From positions 15,735 through 79,734 of the forward strand of contig NZ_KI911563.1 in assembly GCF_000515335.1 (NCBI RefSeq): a stretch of DNA of 64,000 nucleotides, read 5' to 3'. The translations under genes and the position numbers were made by a program. Within the stretch, counting starts at the first letter, position 1; each line of letters starts with the position of its first letter. Source of the stretch: Cohnella panacarvi Gsoil 349. GTDB taxonomy: Bacteria > Bacillota > Bacilli > Paenibacillales > Paenibacillaceae. Below the pieces are notes generated by a model. The model saw only the letters and a list, made by a program, of their open reading frames with translations. It was not told the DNA's origin and did no database searches. Positions 16,618 through 25,143 of this stretch are shown in pieces.

Positions 16618-16728
16618 TTAATTCTCGTCGTCTTCCCACTTGCGGGAATAGGCTTTCTTCGTGACGGCAAGAACGAGCCATATGATGAGTACCGTAATGA
16701 CGCCTGCGATGATGTAAGTCGTAACCAA
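16618..16728 (-). CDS. 36-residue single-span membrane peptide
   Basis: Reads (M)VTTYIIAGVITVLIIWLVL, then AVTKKAYSRKWEDDEN from a TTG start with GGGAGG 10 nt upstream. An in-frame stop just before rules out a longer start. One membrane helix with a basic then acidic tail, the shape of many small regulatory or assembly peptides. No family recognised. It lies 35 nt downstream of the MBL hydrolase gene on the same strand, so it may be co-transcribed. Confidence 0.6.
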   Translation of the reverse strand: MVTTYIIAGVITVLIIWLVLAVTKKAYSRKWEDDEN

Positions 16729-16763
16729 CGTTCAACATCCTCCCGTTCGTGAATCCTGCTTTA

Positions 16764-17522
16764 TTATAGCCGATTCAGGGCGAAAGTTAAAGGATCGATC
16801 CCGTACTTCGCGTGTTGGTCGATGAAAGTCATCAAGCCGGTACGGCCGATGAATTCGGGCTGATTATCGCCGTAATGCATCAGATGAGTAATCTTCTGTA
16901 TGTCGGGCGGCAGCGTCAATAGCTGGGACAGGCATGCGTGGACGACGCCTGGCGGATGGAGCTGGCAATCGTGGAAAATAAGACGGATATCCTGTTCTTC
17001 GACCAGCGATCGCAACAGGTCGTAATTAAACACCATGTCCCCGGAGTAGAAGAAGTGGTCGTTAACGATGAGCGAGTAATTCGGTTTATTGGGAATGTGG
17101 GACGTATGGATAAGCTTAATCCGAAGACCCGGCAGCACTTCGCAGTCAGTCCCCTCCGACATCGGATGGACATCGAAGTACGACTCGAGGCAAGGCATCT
17201 CGTCTTGATACATGCCGCCCTTCAAGGAAGACTCCCATAATGTCTCGACGAGCGTATCCGCGATATATAGCTTCGGCATTCTTTTATAAATGAATTTCAT
17301 CTGGAACCCGAATTCTTCAAGTCCCCCGATATGGTCCGCGTGAATGTGCGTTAACAGTACGGCATCGATCTGGTCGAACGTGATTCCGAGCTCGTATAGC
17401 GACTTTGGAGCCGTAATTCCGCAATCGACCAGCAAGGTTTGGCCGTTCAACGTAAATAGAGCATTATTGTTATGGAATGCTTTAGCGAAAGCGCTTCCTG
17501 TCCCCAACATTTGTACGTTCAA
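16764..17522 (-). CDS. MBL-fold metallo-hydrolase (RNase Z-like group)
   Basis: 252 residues from a TTG start with GGGAGG 7 nt upstream. The metal motif LLTHIHADHIGGLEEF (HxHxDH) is near residue 60. Further ligand candidates are HTSHIPN, YSGDMVFN (Asp) and LMHYGD (His). Fold and motif order resemble short RNase Z/ElaC-like or phosphodiesterase-type members without an exosite arm. Substrate cannot be told; cytoplasmic, as no signal peptide. Confidence 0.88.
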   Translation of the reverse strand: MNVQMLGTGSAFAKAFHNNNALFTLNGQTLLVDCGITAPKSLYELGITFDQIDAVLLTHIHADHIGGLEEFGFQMKFIYKRMPKLYIADTLVETLWESSLKGGMYQDEMPCLESYFDVHPMSEGTDCEVLPGLRIKLIHTSHIPNKPNYSLIVNDHFFYSGDMVFNYDLLRSLVEEQDIRLIFHDCQLHPPGVVHACLSQLLTLPPDIQKITHLMHYGDNQPEFIGRTGLMTFIDQHAKYGIDPLTFALNRL

Positions 17523-17708
17523 TCGACTGCCTCCCTAGCGCCTGTCCGCGTTACGTTTCATTGATTTACTGTACCATATTTTACCTCGTTAAAAAAGACA
17601 AAATCGTAAGCAACCGCATAGGCAAAATGTAGCGCCGCGGAACGTCCCCGCATAGGCTGATCGAAGGCAGGTTCATTGCTGTTCAGCGTAACGGGAGGTA
17701 GATTCCGA

Positions 17709-17903
17709 TTGGCGAAAGGGAAGAAGAAGAAATCTCAGTCGGCGGATTCCAGAAAAGCGCAAATGAGAATCGTGACGTCCGACGTGTGTGCCGTATGCAA
17801 AACCCCGTGCGCGCGAGGGTTGAAGTATTTAGCGCGAATGAGCACGCCGGGCGAGATGGGCAGCGGCGTGCCGTGCGTTCTAACGTTACCTCGGCGTAAA
17901 TAG
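17709..17903 (+). CDS. Small basic Cys-containing protein, unknown
   Basis: 64 residues from TTG with GGGAGG 10 nt upstream: MAKGKKKKSQSADSRKAQM, then a CAVCKTPC pair-of-pairs and GLKYLARMSTPGEMGSGVPC. The N-terminus is strongly basic and the five cysteines could hold a small zinc site. I believe similar short proteins are conserved in Paenibacillaceae, but I cannot name a family. No clear terminator follows. Confidence 0.6.
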   Translation: MAKGKKKKSQSADSRKAQMRIVTSDVCAVCKTPCARGLKYLARMSTPGEMGSGVPCVLTLPRRK

Positions 17904-18123
17904 ATTGTTGTAAAGGTTACGATCGTATTCGGTACCGCTTGTTTGCATGCATTTCCCGGGCAAGCGCAGGCTTCGCTACGTTCCGACAGCGGCTTGTAGC
18001 CGTTAGTACGCGGGCAATCGATTAATTTGAAGAAAAAATGGTTCGCCCGCGCAACTTTCTGTCCCATTGTCGGTATAACCAAATACAGACAGGAAAGCGA
18101 GTCGGAAGGACGGCGATAGTAGC

Positions 18124-18711
18124 ATGCAATTTCGTAAGCTGTTGATCTCCACGTTAGCGATTGCCTTGTTCAGCGGGACTGCCGTATATGCGGCTGACAC
18201 GGTCGTTCAAAAGCTGCGTGTCCTAGTGAATAAGAAAGAGGTCGACGACGCGGGTATAATCGTGGACGGCAAATCCTATTTGTCGGCTAAGACGATAAGC
18301 GAAAAGCTCGACGGCATTTTCCTTTTGGACGACAGCTCGAAGAATGTAACGATTTACAAGCCTAACGTGCATATGATGATGATAAGAGACGGCATCATGT
18401 TCACGGACGCGCCGAAAGCTAAGTTCAATTTCATCGTATACTCCCAGATCGACAGCTTGAAGGTCGATATCAGCGCGTTCAAAGTAACGATCGACGATCC
18501 GTACGGAGAGAGCACATGGATCGACGGACGTTCCAGCAGCGACAAGGATTTCCCCGAAGTCGGCAAAGAAAATTTCTACTTCAAGACGGAAATGACGTAT
18601 TCGTTCGACAGCTTTGGCAAATATGTGGTCCGATTCTGGATGAAGCCCGAAGGGGAGAGCAACTACCAAGTCGTTTCCGAGAAAGTCATCAATGTCACCA
18701 ATTCCAAATAA
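18124..18711 (+). CDS. Secreted stalk-domain-like protein
   Basis: 195 residues. A signal peptide (about 1-23, ending VYAA) is followed by one degenerate stalk-type repeat (LRVLVNKKEVDDAGIIVDGK, SYLSAKTISEKL), in which the usual GR-MVPVRF core is changed. The C-terminal 100 residues are beta-rich (FGKYVVRFWMKPEG). Probably a surface or spore-coat-associated exported protein. Ribosome site GGAAGGA is rather far (13 nt) from the ATG, so expression may be weak. The 220 bp upstream show no recognisable riboswitch. Confidence 0.7.
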   Translation: MQFRKLLISTLAIALFSGTAVYAADTVVQKLRVLVNKKEVDDAGIIVDGKSYLSAKTISEKLDGIFLLDDSSKNVTIYKPNVHMMMIRDGIMFTDAPKAKFNFIVYSQIDSLKVDISAFKVTIDDPYGESTWIDGRSSSDKDFPEVGKENFYFKTEMTYSFDSFGKYVVRFWMKPEGESNYQVVSEKVINVTNSK

Positions 18712-18828
18712 CCGCGTCACGCCGCGCTTCCTTCCTTAGGGATAGGAGGCGCTTTCGTTTGACCGGTGATAGGGGAAGTGATACGATACTTGAGTAGGTA
18801 AAATCAACCGATTAAACGGAGGTTCTCC

Positions 18829-19125
18829 ATGAGCGACCATATCCACGACGAGAATTGCGACCACGAACACGACGAGATGGTATTCGTCGTAACGGACGAG
18901 GACGGTAACGAGCACGAGATGGTGCTTGTCTATACATTCGAGACGGGCGACCAAGCGTACGCGGTGTTGCTTGATCGCAACGATCCTGAAGATGACGGCG
19001 TTATATTCCGCATCGAGGAAGAGGACGGCGATGAAGTTCTCGTGAACATCGAAGACGATCAAGAGTGGGAGAAAGTCATGAAGGTGTATGAAGAGCTCGC
19101 GGCCCAAGAGAACAATAACGGCTAA
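18829..19125 (+). CDS. DUF1292 (YrzB-like) acidic protein
   Basis: 98 residues, very acidic. The family core reads VVTDEDGNEHEMVLVYTFE, YAVLLDRND, IFRIEEEDGDEVLVNIED and EWEKVMKVYEEL, as in B. subtilis YrzB. The N-terminus has a His/Asp-rich DHIHDENCDHEHDE stretch that could bind metal. Function of the family is unknown; in other Firmicutes it neighbours RNA-processing genes, not so here. GGAGG is 9 nt before the ATG. Confidence 0.9.
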   Translation: MSDHIHDENCDHEHDEMVFVVTDEDGNEHEMVLVYTFETGDQAYAVLLDRNDPEDDGVIFRIEEEDGDEVLVNIEDDQEWEKVMKVYEELAAQENNNG

Positions 19126-19157
19126 AGAGTCGTCTTGCCCGCCATTTCATACCATAA

Positions 19158-19200
19158 GGGGCTAGTCCAGGAGGTCTGATCGACCTGCCGGGCTAGCCCC
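19158..19200. terminator. Bidirectional terminator
   Basis: GGGGCTAG (19,158-19,165) pairs with CTAGCCCC (19,193-19,200), with an inner AGGTC/GACCT stem. It lies between the convergent DUF1292 and DUF1885 genes. Confidence 0.75.
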
Positions 19201-19209
19201 TTCGTCGGT

Positions 19210-19629
19210 TTATTTGCGAGGATTATAATAGATCGTTCTTCCGTTGAACATCTTGACTTCGGCTTGAAGCTTGCGACCGATCCACTTGCATAGCTCGTTC
19301 GCCTTCGCCTTGTCGCCATGCGTAGCGCCGTCGGGAAGCACGACATGAATGTAGGGAATGACCGTGCCGTCTTCTTCCTTCTTGTCGGTACCGAACACGA
19401 TGTACTTGTACATCGGATTGTTGCCCTTCAAGTAGAACCATCCGTCGCCCGCGTCGGGCTTCGTCTCTACGCTGTAAGGGAATGCAGCTTCCTCGTACTC
19501 CCAGCCAAGCTGCTTGCCGGTTAACGTAACCTGCTGCCTATAATGGGTTAGCTGCTCTTTGACGCCGTTCAGATCGATTTCGGCCAGCGCAGAGCCTTGA
19601 ACAAGACGTATGTAAGCGCTTTGACTCAT
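19210..19629 (-). CDS. DUF1885 family protein
   Basis: 139 residues from ATG 19,629 (MSQSAYIRLVQGS), with GGGGGTGG upstream. DUF1885 hallmarks: TGKQLGWEYEEAAFPY, DGWFYLKGNNP, YKYIVFG, IHVVLPDGATHGDKAKANE and a C-terminal NGRTIYYNPRK. This small family is restricted to Bacilli and has a known fold but no known function. Single gene between two terminators. Confidence 0.82.
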   Translation of the reverse strand: MSQSAYIRLVQGSALAEIDLNGVKEQLTHYRQQVTLTGKQLGWEYEEAAFPYSVETKPDAGDGWFYLKGNNPMYKYIVFGTDKKEEDGTVIPYIHVVLPDGATHGDKAKANELCKWIGRKLQAEVKMFNGRTIYYNPRK

Positions 19630-19758
19630 CGGATCCACCCCCACGCCCATCATAGCATCCAGCGTAATCGTTGGCAACGTTTGCCTTATTGCCGAGGTCA
19701 AGCCGTTGGTGGTAAAATAATCGTAATATTCAGATAATTATGCGAGGGAGGAAGCGAC

Positions 19759-20049
19759 ATGCTGGATCAACTGTACGACGTAATCGAGTCGTCGAACGTC
19801 AACTTCGTAGGCTGCGTATCCGAAGCGAGCAGATTCGATTTCGCAATCGTCTATACGAGCCTTTTCTACGGCAAACCGCTCGTCGTATGCATGCAAACCG
19901 GCCGCTCCTCTCCGCTGTGCGCGGACGATCTCCAGGACATGGACCTTATGCGTTCTAAATTTCAGCTTCCGAACGCGCAGGCAGCGGAAGAGCTGCGGGC
20001 TCTGCTAAGGAACAGGCTGCCGGTATTATCGAGCAGCGAGCAATTTTAA
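19759..20049 (+). CDS. DUF3055/SAV0927-like small protein
   Basis: 96 residues: LYDVIESSNVNFVGCVSEAS, RFDFAIVYTSLFYGKPLVVC, MQTGRSSPLCADDLQDMD. The RF-F-IVYT, GKPLVV, GRS-L and DD pattern fits the SAV0927 (DUF3055) family as I remember it. Function unknown. GGGAGGAAGCGAC precedes the ATG. A strong shared terminator follows. Confidence 0.7.
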   Translation: MLDQLYDVIESSNVNFVGCVSEASRFDFAIVYTSLFYGKPLVVCMQTGRSSPLCADDLQDMDLMRSKFQLPNAQAAEELRALLRNRLPVLSSSEQF

Positions 20050-20076
20050 GGCGCATCGCCGGTGTGACAATGAAAT

Positions 20077-20109
20077 AACCCTGTCTCCCGACGCTCGGGA
20101 GACAGGGTT
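20077..20109. terminator. Bidirectional terminator
   Basis: AACCCTGTCTCCCGA and TCGGGAGACAGGGTT form a perfect 15-bp stem with a 3-nt loop, between the convergent DUF3055-like gene and speA. Confidence 0.92.
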
Positions 20110-20118
20110 ATATTCGTT

Positions 20119-21591
20119 TTAAGATATCGCGGTTTCTTCCACGATCACTTTCACGAACTCGATCGTACGATCCTCGGGTCCTTTGACCGGCAAACCGACT
20201 TCGATGTGATCGACGATGTAATCGATATTTTCTTGCGAGATGACTTCGCCCGGCAGCAAGATCGGAATTCCCGGCGGATATACGTAGATGAACTCGGCGA
20301 TGATGCGGCCTGCCGATTCGCGGAACGGTACGAGCTCCGTCTCTCCGTAGAACGCGTCGCGCGGCGTTAAGGAGAGGTGCGGGATTTCCGGGATCTCGAT
20401 GACGACTTCTTGAATCGAAGTCGCTTGGCCGATATGCGCGTCGGATAAAGCTTGAAGAGCCTGAAGCAGGATCGCGATCGAGCTTTCGTCGTCCCCTGGC
20501 GTAATGAGGCAGAGCACGTTGTACATATCGCTCATTTCGACTTCGAGGTTGAAGTGCTCGCGCAGCCAGTTCTCCGCATCGTAGCCGGTAATGCCGAGCT
20601 TGCGGACATGAACGGTCAGTTTCGTAGGATCGAAGTCGAACGTCGCTTCTTCTCCGAGAAGCTCTTCGCCGAACGAATACAAGCCCGGGATCCCGTTGAC
20701 CGCCTCGCGGGCGGAGCATGCCAATGCTACCGTACGGTCCGCCAACTCTTGGCCGCGAAGCGCCAGCTGTCTCCGCGCCGTGTCGAGCGACGCGAGCAGC
20801 GGATAGGAGGTGGACGTCGTCGTGAGCAAGCTCATTATCGTCTGCACGCGCTGCGGATTGACGAGGTTGCCCTGCAAGTTCAAGATCGAGCTTTGCGTCA
20901 TCGAGCCGCCAAGCTTGTGCACGCTCGTCGCGGCGATGTCTGCGCCAGCTTGCATGGCGGATAACGGCAATTTCTCGGAGAAATGGATCAATGCGCCGTG
21001 TGCCTCGTCCACCAGAACCGGAATGTCGTATTCATGAACGAGATCGACGATTTCCTTCAAATGGGTACACACGCCGAAGTACGTCGGATTAATGATCAGA
21101 ACGGCCGCGGCGTCCGGATGGCGCTCGAGGGCGCGCCGGACGGACCTCGTCGTAACGCCGTGGTCGATGCCGAGGTTGCGATCGCGGACCGGAGACAAGA
21201 AGACCGGGCGCGCGCCGGCGAATATGATGGCGGACAATACCGATTTATGAACGTTCCGGGGAACGATGATTTTATCTCCCGTGCCGCAGACGGACAGGAT
21301 CATCGTCATGATCGCCGAGCTTGTCCCTTGGACGGAGAAGTAAGTCACATCCGCTCCGAACGCGTCGGCCGCAAGCCGCTGCGCTTCTTGGATCACGCCG
21401 ACGGGTTGGTGCAAATCGTCCAACGGGGCGATATTGATCAAGTCGATGTTCAGTACGTTAGGGCCGATATAATCGCGGAATTCCGGGTCCATTCCGGAGC
21501 CCTTCTTGTGACCGGGAATGTGGAATTGCACGGGATTCTGCTCCGCATGCTTGCGAAGCGCGTCGAATAAAGGGGTGCGTTGATGATCCAT
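20119..21591 (-). CDS. speA: Arginine decarboxylase (Orn/Lys/Arg decarboxylase family)
   Basis: 490 residues, the same length as B. subtilis SpeA, which this sequence follows closely as I remember it (FHIPGHKKG, PLSAMQAGADIAATSVHKLG, TPRDAFY, IIAEFIYVYPPGIPI). PLP-dependent; makes agmatine from arginine for polyamine synthesis. The Schiff-base lysine is in SVHKLGG near residue 230. A lysine- or ornithine-specific activity cannot be excluded from sequence alone. Start MDHQRTPLFDAL was chosen because AGGCAGGGG precedes it; longer frames lack a site. Confidence 0.9.
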   Translation of the reverse strand: MDHQRTPLFDALRKHAEQNPVQFHIPGHKKGSGMDPEFRDYIGPNVLNIDLINIAPLDDLHQPVGVIQEAQRLAADAFGADVTYFSVQGTSSAIMTMILSVCGTGDKIIVPRNVHKSVLSAIIFAGARPVFLSPVRDRNLGIDHGVTTRSVRRALERHPDAAAVLIINPTYFGVCTHLKEIVDLVHEYDIPVLVDEAHGALIHFSEKLPLSAMQAGADIAATSVHKLGGSMTQSSILNLQGNLVNPQRVQTIMSLLTTTSTSYPLLASLDTARRQLALRGQELADRTVALACSAREAVNGIPGLYSFGEELLGEEATFDFDPTKLTVHVRKLGITGYDAENWLREHFNLEVEMSDMYNVLCLITPGDDESSIAILLQALQALSDAHIGQATSIQEVVIEIPEIPHLSLTPRDAFYGETELVPFRESAGRIIAEFIYVYPPGIPILLPGEVISQENIDYIVDHIEVGLPVKGPEDRTIEFVKVIVEETAIS

Positions 21592-21822
21592 GGGATGCCC
21601 CTGCCTTTCTTTTAACCTTCCATAAGGAAACAACGTATTGCAAACAAGCATGAGTATAACAAAAATGGGGGGGAAATCAATGTTTGTCCGATATTCGCGC
21701 AACTTGTCACCAAAACGTCATCAGAATCCCATTTGGAACATCGATTCACGTATGCTACCATCTAGTATATATTGAGGCGCCGATGAGTGCCTGTTACTGC
21801 CTAAATAGAGGAGAGAACAGCT

Positions 21823-23001
21823 TTGAAAAGCAAATTGGCAATCGTTGGGCTCATGCTCTTCACGATCTTCATCGGCTTCGGCATCATTATTCCCGTTCTG
21901 CCTCAGCTCGTCAGCGACGTAAGCGCTGATTCGGCGAACTGGCACACCGGAGCGATGCTCGCGGTTTACTCGCTCATGTCGTTCATTCTAAGCCCGGTAT
22001 GGGGAAGGTTATCCGAATCGATCGGAAGGCGCCCGGTTATCATGATCGGCGTGCTGGGCTTCAGCATAAGCTTCTTGCTGTTCGGATTGTCGGGCGACAA
22101 CCTCGTCCTCATGTATGCTTCGCGCGTGCTCGGAGGGTTATTCTCCGGCGCCGTCGTATCTTGCATCGTCGCGTACGTAGCGGATATTACGACCGAGGAG
22201 GATCGTACGAAGGGGATGGCGGTCGTCGGAATGAGCATCGGGCTCGGATTTACGTTCGGTCCTGGTTTCGGCGGCTTTCTTAGCGATATCTCGCATCATA
22301 CGCCGTTCTTCGCGGCAGCGGGACTCTCGTTCGCCGTCTTCATCGCCGCGCTGCTTAAATTGGAAGAGTCGCTCCCGCCGGAACGTCGCGCATCGCGCTC
22401 GCGCGCCGCGAAACCGTCCCGTTGGATTGCGTTCCAAGGACCGCTTAAAGCGCTGTACGTGCTTGCTTTCTTCGTGACGTTCTCGCTTGCGATTCTGGAA
22501 TCCACGCTCCAGCTATACGGGATGGATAAGTACGATGTAACGCCGAAGCAGATCGGGCTTATGTTCTTCTTCTGCGGACTCGCTGGCGCGCTCATTCAAG
22601 GCGGCGTCGTTCGGCGGCGCGTGAAGAAAGGGCAGGAGGGCGCGTACATCGCGCTCGGGCTGGTCATCTCGGCAGCCGGATTCTTCTTGTTGCTGACCGC
22701 CAACAGTTGGGGGCTCGCGACGGTGTACCTGTGCATTTTCGGCATCGGCAACTCGCTCATTAAGCCTTGCGTCACGTCGCTTATTACCCAGAAGACGACG
22801 GTCGGTCAAGGAATCGCTTCCGGTCTTAGCTCGTCGATGGACAGCCTCGGCCGGATCGTCGGTCCACTCCTCGGCGCAGGGCTGCTCGCCATTACCGGCT
22901 GGCTTCCGTTCGTCGTCTCTGGCGCGCTGTCGCTAGCGGCACTCGGTTTGCTCGCGCAGTTCCGGAGCATGGATAAGCGGGCAGCTAGCTCGCGGGCGTA
23001 A
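21823..23001 (+). CDS. MFS transporter, 12-span drug-efflux type
   Basis: 392 residues from a TTG start (MKSKLAIVGLMLFTIFIGFG) with GAGGAG 9 nt upstream. About 12 hydrophobic segments. The loop 2-3 motif GRLSESIGRRPVIMIG matches the MFS motif A, and GLGFTFGPGFGGFLSD resembles the motif C of drug/H+ antiporters. Likely a proton-driven exporter; substrate unknown. No regulator adjoins it. Confidence 0.88.
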   Translation: MKSKLAIVGLMLFTIFIGFGIIIPVLPQLVSDVSADSANWHTGAMLAVYSLMSFILSPVWGRLSESIGRRPVIMIGVLGFSISFLLFGLSGDNLVLMYASRVLGGLFSGAVVSCIVAYVADITTEEDRTKGMAVVGMSIGLGFTFGPGFGGFLSDISHHTPFFAAAGLSFAVFIAALLKLEESLPPERRASRSRAAKPSRWIAFQGPLKALYVLAFFVTFSLAILESTLQLYGMDKYDVTPKQIGLMFFFCGLAGALIQGGVVRRRVKKGQEGAYIALGLVISAAGFFLLLTANSWGLATVYLCIFGIGNSLIKPCVTSLITQKTTVGQGIASGLSSSMDSLGRIVGPLLGAGLLAITGWLPFVVSGALSLAALGLLAQFRSMDKRAASSRA

Positions 23002-23033
23002 TCGTATTCGCAACCAAAACCATAACCAAAACT

Positions 23034-23083
23034 AAAACCTCCGATATCCCCTTCGCTCAGGAGGCCGTTATCGGAGGTTTTTT
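23034..23083 (+). terminator. Terminator of the MFS gene
   Basis: AAAACCTCCGATA pairs with TATCGGAGGTTTT and is followed by TT. Confidence 0.88.
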
Positions 23084-23096
23084 GCTGTGTCAGCGG

Positions 23097-23286
23097 GAAA
23101 ATAACGACAATTCGACAGATATTTTCAGCAGATTGGCCGGTTAACGCGAAATAACAACAAATCAATAGTTACTTTCTCGAGTTTGGGCTTACTCGGTCTA
23201 GCGGCGAATAAATAACTGCAAATGGTTATTATTCGATTCACTAGGACATGAAACAAACGAAATAACTGCAAATGGTTGTTACTTCG
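23097..23286. repeat. Intergenic direct repeats with AAATAACTGCAAATGGTT core
   Basis: The 18-bp core AAATAACTGCAAATGGTT occurs at 23,210-23,227 and 23,260-23,277, each within CGAA...TTCG-like flanks. A more diverged relative (GCGAAATAACAACAAAT) is near 23,149. Inverted relatives occur at 31.1-31.2 kb. I read this as one dispersed intergenic repeat family of the genome. No gene is visible in the 23,084-23,423 gap. Confidence 0.65.
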
Positions 23287-23366
23287 CATCGTCGCGGTTG
23301 CACCGTCATCGTCGCGGTTGCACCGTCATCGTCGCGGTTGCACCGTCATCGTCGCGGTTGCACCGT
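23287..23366. repeat. Four perfect 20-bp tandem repeats
   Basis: Unit CATCGTCGCGGTTGCACCGT, repeated four times without change, then a decayed fifth copy. The unit length is not a multiple of three and no open frame is preserved, so it is a non-coding minisatellite. It begins about 60 bp beyond the tetR stop codon. Confidence 0.95.
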
Positions 23367-23423
23367 CATCGTCGTGGTCACTACGGTCGTGCTCGCTCCG
23401 GTAGTCACGGTTATCGTCGCCGT

Positions 23424-24095
23424 TCACGAGGTGGTCTCCGACGCCCGGTAACCCAACCCCCGCAGCATGTATTGGAGCGTCGCTTCTCTCTCTTCGCCGT
23501 CGTTCCAATCGTCCGGCGCGATCAGGAATCGCGTGATCAAGTAACCGAAGAGGGAGGAGCCCGCGAGCCGAATCGTCGTGAGCGCCGGCATCGCCTCGAT
23601 CTGTCCTTTCGCGCGGTAATGCTCAAGCGCGCGGGCGATGCGCGGGAGCATCCGTTGACCGACTACGCCAAGGAACCGGTCGCGTAGCTCGGCATGGAAA
23701 GGAACTTCCTGAAGCATGATACGGATGACTTTAATGTTGCTTTCGATGAAGGCGATTCGATTGTCGAGGATCGCCCGGACGAAGCCTTCGAACGTCGGAT
23801 GCGGCGTATCGAACAGCGGGTACAGATCGCGCAGGACGAAAGGTTCGATCAATCTCGCCGCGATGGGAGAGACGATGGCATAGAGCAATTCTTTCTTCGT
23901 CTTGTAGTGTCTGAAGATCGTCCCTTCGGCCACTTCGGCTCGCTGCGCGATCTCGCTCGTTGCCGCGCCGGAATATCCTTTCTCCGCGAACACTTCGATC
24001 GCGGCTCTGACGATCCGGGTTTGCTTGTCGGTCATTCGCTCCCCGTCGTCTTTGCGAAGCAACTCCTCCATCCAATGTTCCATCGAATCATTCAT
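23424..24095 (-). CDS. TetR-family transcriptional regulator
   Basis: 223 residues from MNDSMEHWMEELL with GGGGG 7 nt upstream. The helix-turn-helix lies around residues 25-70: IVRAAIEVFAEKGYSGAATS, EIAQRAEVAEGTIFRHYKTK. The C-terminal ligand-binding half has IMLQEVPFHAELRDRF, a pattern of TetR/AcrR repressors next to ABC exporters. It is the last gene of an exporter operon whose promoter carries an 18-bp palindrome at 25,919-25,936, so autoregulation of the operon is the natural inference. Confidence 0.9.
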   Translation of the reverse strand: MNDSMEHWMEELLRKDDGERMTDKQTRIVRAAIEVFAEKGYSGAATSEIAQRAEVAEGTIFRHYKTKKELLYAIVSPIAARLIEPFVLRDLYPLFDTPHPTFEGFVRAILDNRIAFIESNIKVIRIMLQEVPFHAELRDRFLGVVGQRMLPRIARALEHYRAKGQIEAMPALTTIRLAGSSLFGYLITRFLIAPDDWNDGEEREATLQYMLRGLGYRASETTS

Positions 24096-24120
24096 CGTAG
24101 AACCCCCAATCCGAATATCA

Positions 24121-25143
24121 TCATATGCGGCGGTGCTTGCGCAATGCTGCGACGTTGAGCGCCGCGAAAGCGAGGGAGAAGCAGCAGAGCGCCAGCGCGT
24201 CGGACCACACCTCGCTCCAACCCGCGCCGCGGAGCATAATATCGCGCAAAGCAGCGGAACCATAGTAGAGCGGCAAAGCGTGCCCGAGCGCCTGCAGCCA
24301 TTCCGGCATCGAATCCAGCTCGATCAGTCCGGCGAAGAAAATTTGCGGTATGATTACTAGAGGTATGAATTGGAATATTTGAAACTCGTTCTGCGCGTAG
24401 GCCGACAATAGCGTTCCTAACGTAAGCGCGGCGATCGCGAGCAACAAATTCATTATAAGGACCATGAACATAGAGCCTTCCAACGCGATGCCCAGCACGC
24501 CCGTCGAATACCAAGCGATTAACGTAGCCTGAAGCAACGTGAAAATCCCGAAGCCGAGCAAGTAGCCCGCGACGATCTCCCAGCGACGAAGCGGCGTGGC
24601 CAGCAGTCTGGCAAGCGTCCCCGTCGTGCGCTCGCGGAGGAAGGAAACCCCGGCGATCAGGAAAACGAAGAAGAACGAGAAGAAGCCGACGAGCACGGAG
24701 CCGTAATAATCGAAAATGTTCAGATCGCCGGACCCGTGCGCAAACGCCACGGAAAGCTTGAACTCCTCGGGTCTGAACGGCTCCAACGCTTCCTGCAGGG
24801 CCGACATCACGTTGCGGTTCTTCGTCGGACTGCTCCCTTCGAGCAAGACGTGCGGCTGACCGTCGCGTATGGATACGAGCGCGTCAAGATCGTCATGTTC
24901 AAGCGCCCGCATGGCCGAGTCTTCATCGCTAAACTCCGAGATATCCGCTCCAGTGGAAGCCAGCGCGGCAACGATCTGATGCGGATAATCGACGATGCCG
25001 ACGCGCGGATTGACCGATTGGCCGTCGAACACGAATTTCATGAGCGTCAGCACGAGCAGAGGCGCGATCAACATGAGCGCAAGCGTACGTTTGTCTTTGA
25101 CGATCTGGCGGACGATTCGAAGGGCTAGCGAGCGAATTCTCAT
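24121..25143 (-). CDS. ABC-2 type exporter permease
   Basis: 340 residues. One N-terminal span (LALMLIAPLLVLTLMKFVFD), a roughly 150-residue extracytoplasmic domain, then five to six spans: VGFFSFFFVFLIAGVSFLRE, VAGYLLGFGIFTLLQATLIA, MVLIMNLLLAIAALTLGTLL. RERTTGTLARLLATPLRR is the typical ABC-2 coupling loop (YhgE/LinL-like daunorubicin-resistance permeases). The ATG overlaps the ATPase stop by 4 nt (ATGA), so the pair is translationally coupled. Substrate unknown. Confidence 0.9.
   Translation of the reverse strand: MRIRSLALRIVRQIVKDKRTLALMLIAPLLVLTLMKFVFDGQSVNPRVGIVDYPHQIVAALASTGADISEFSDEDSAMRALEHDDLDALVSIRDGQPHVLLEGSSPTKNRNVMSALQEALEPFRPEEFKLSVAFAHGSGDLNIFDYYGSVLVGFFSFFFVFLIAGVSFLRERTTGTLARLLATPLRRWEIVAGYLLGFGIFTLLQATLIAWYSTGVLGIALEGSMFMVLIMNLLLAIAALTLGTLLSAYAQNEFQIFQFIPLVIIPQIFFAGLIELDSMPEWLQALGHALPLYYGSAALRDIMLRGAGWSEVWSDALALCCFSLAFAALNVAALRKHRRI

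Noticed and set aside
17904-18123. Riboswitch in front of the stalk-like gene
   Set aside because: Some pairing is possible, but I could match no known aptamer core.
23287-23366. Tandem array as a CRISPR
   Set aside because: Units abut without spacers and are only 20 bp; no cas genes nearby.
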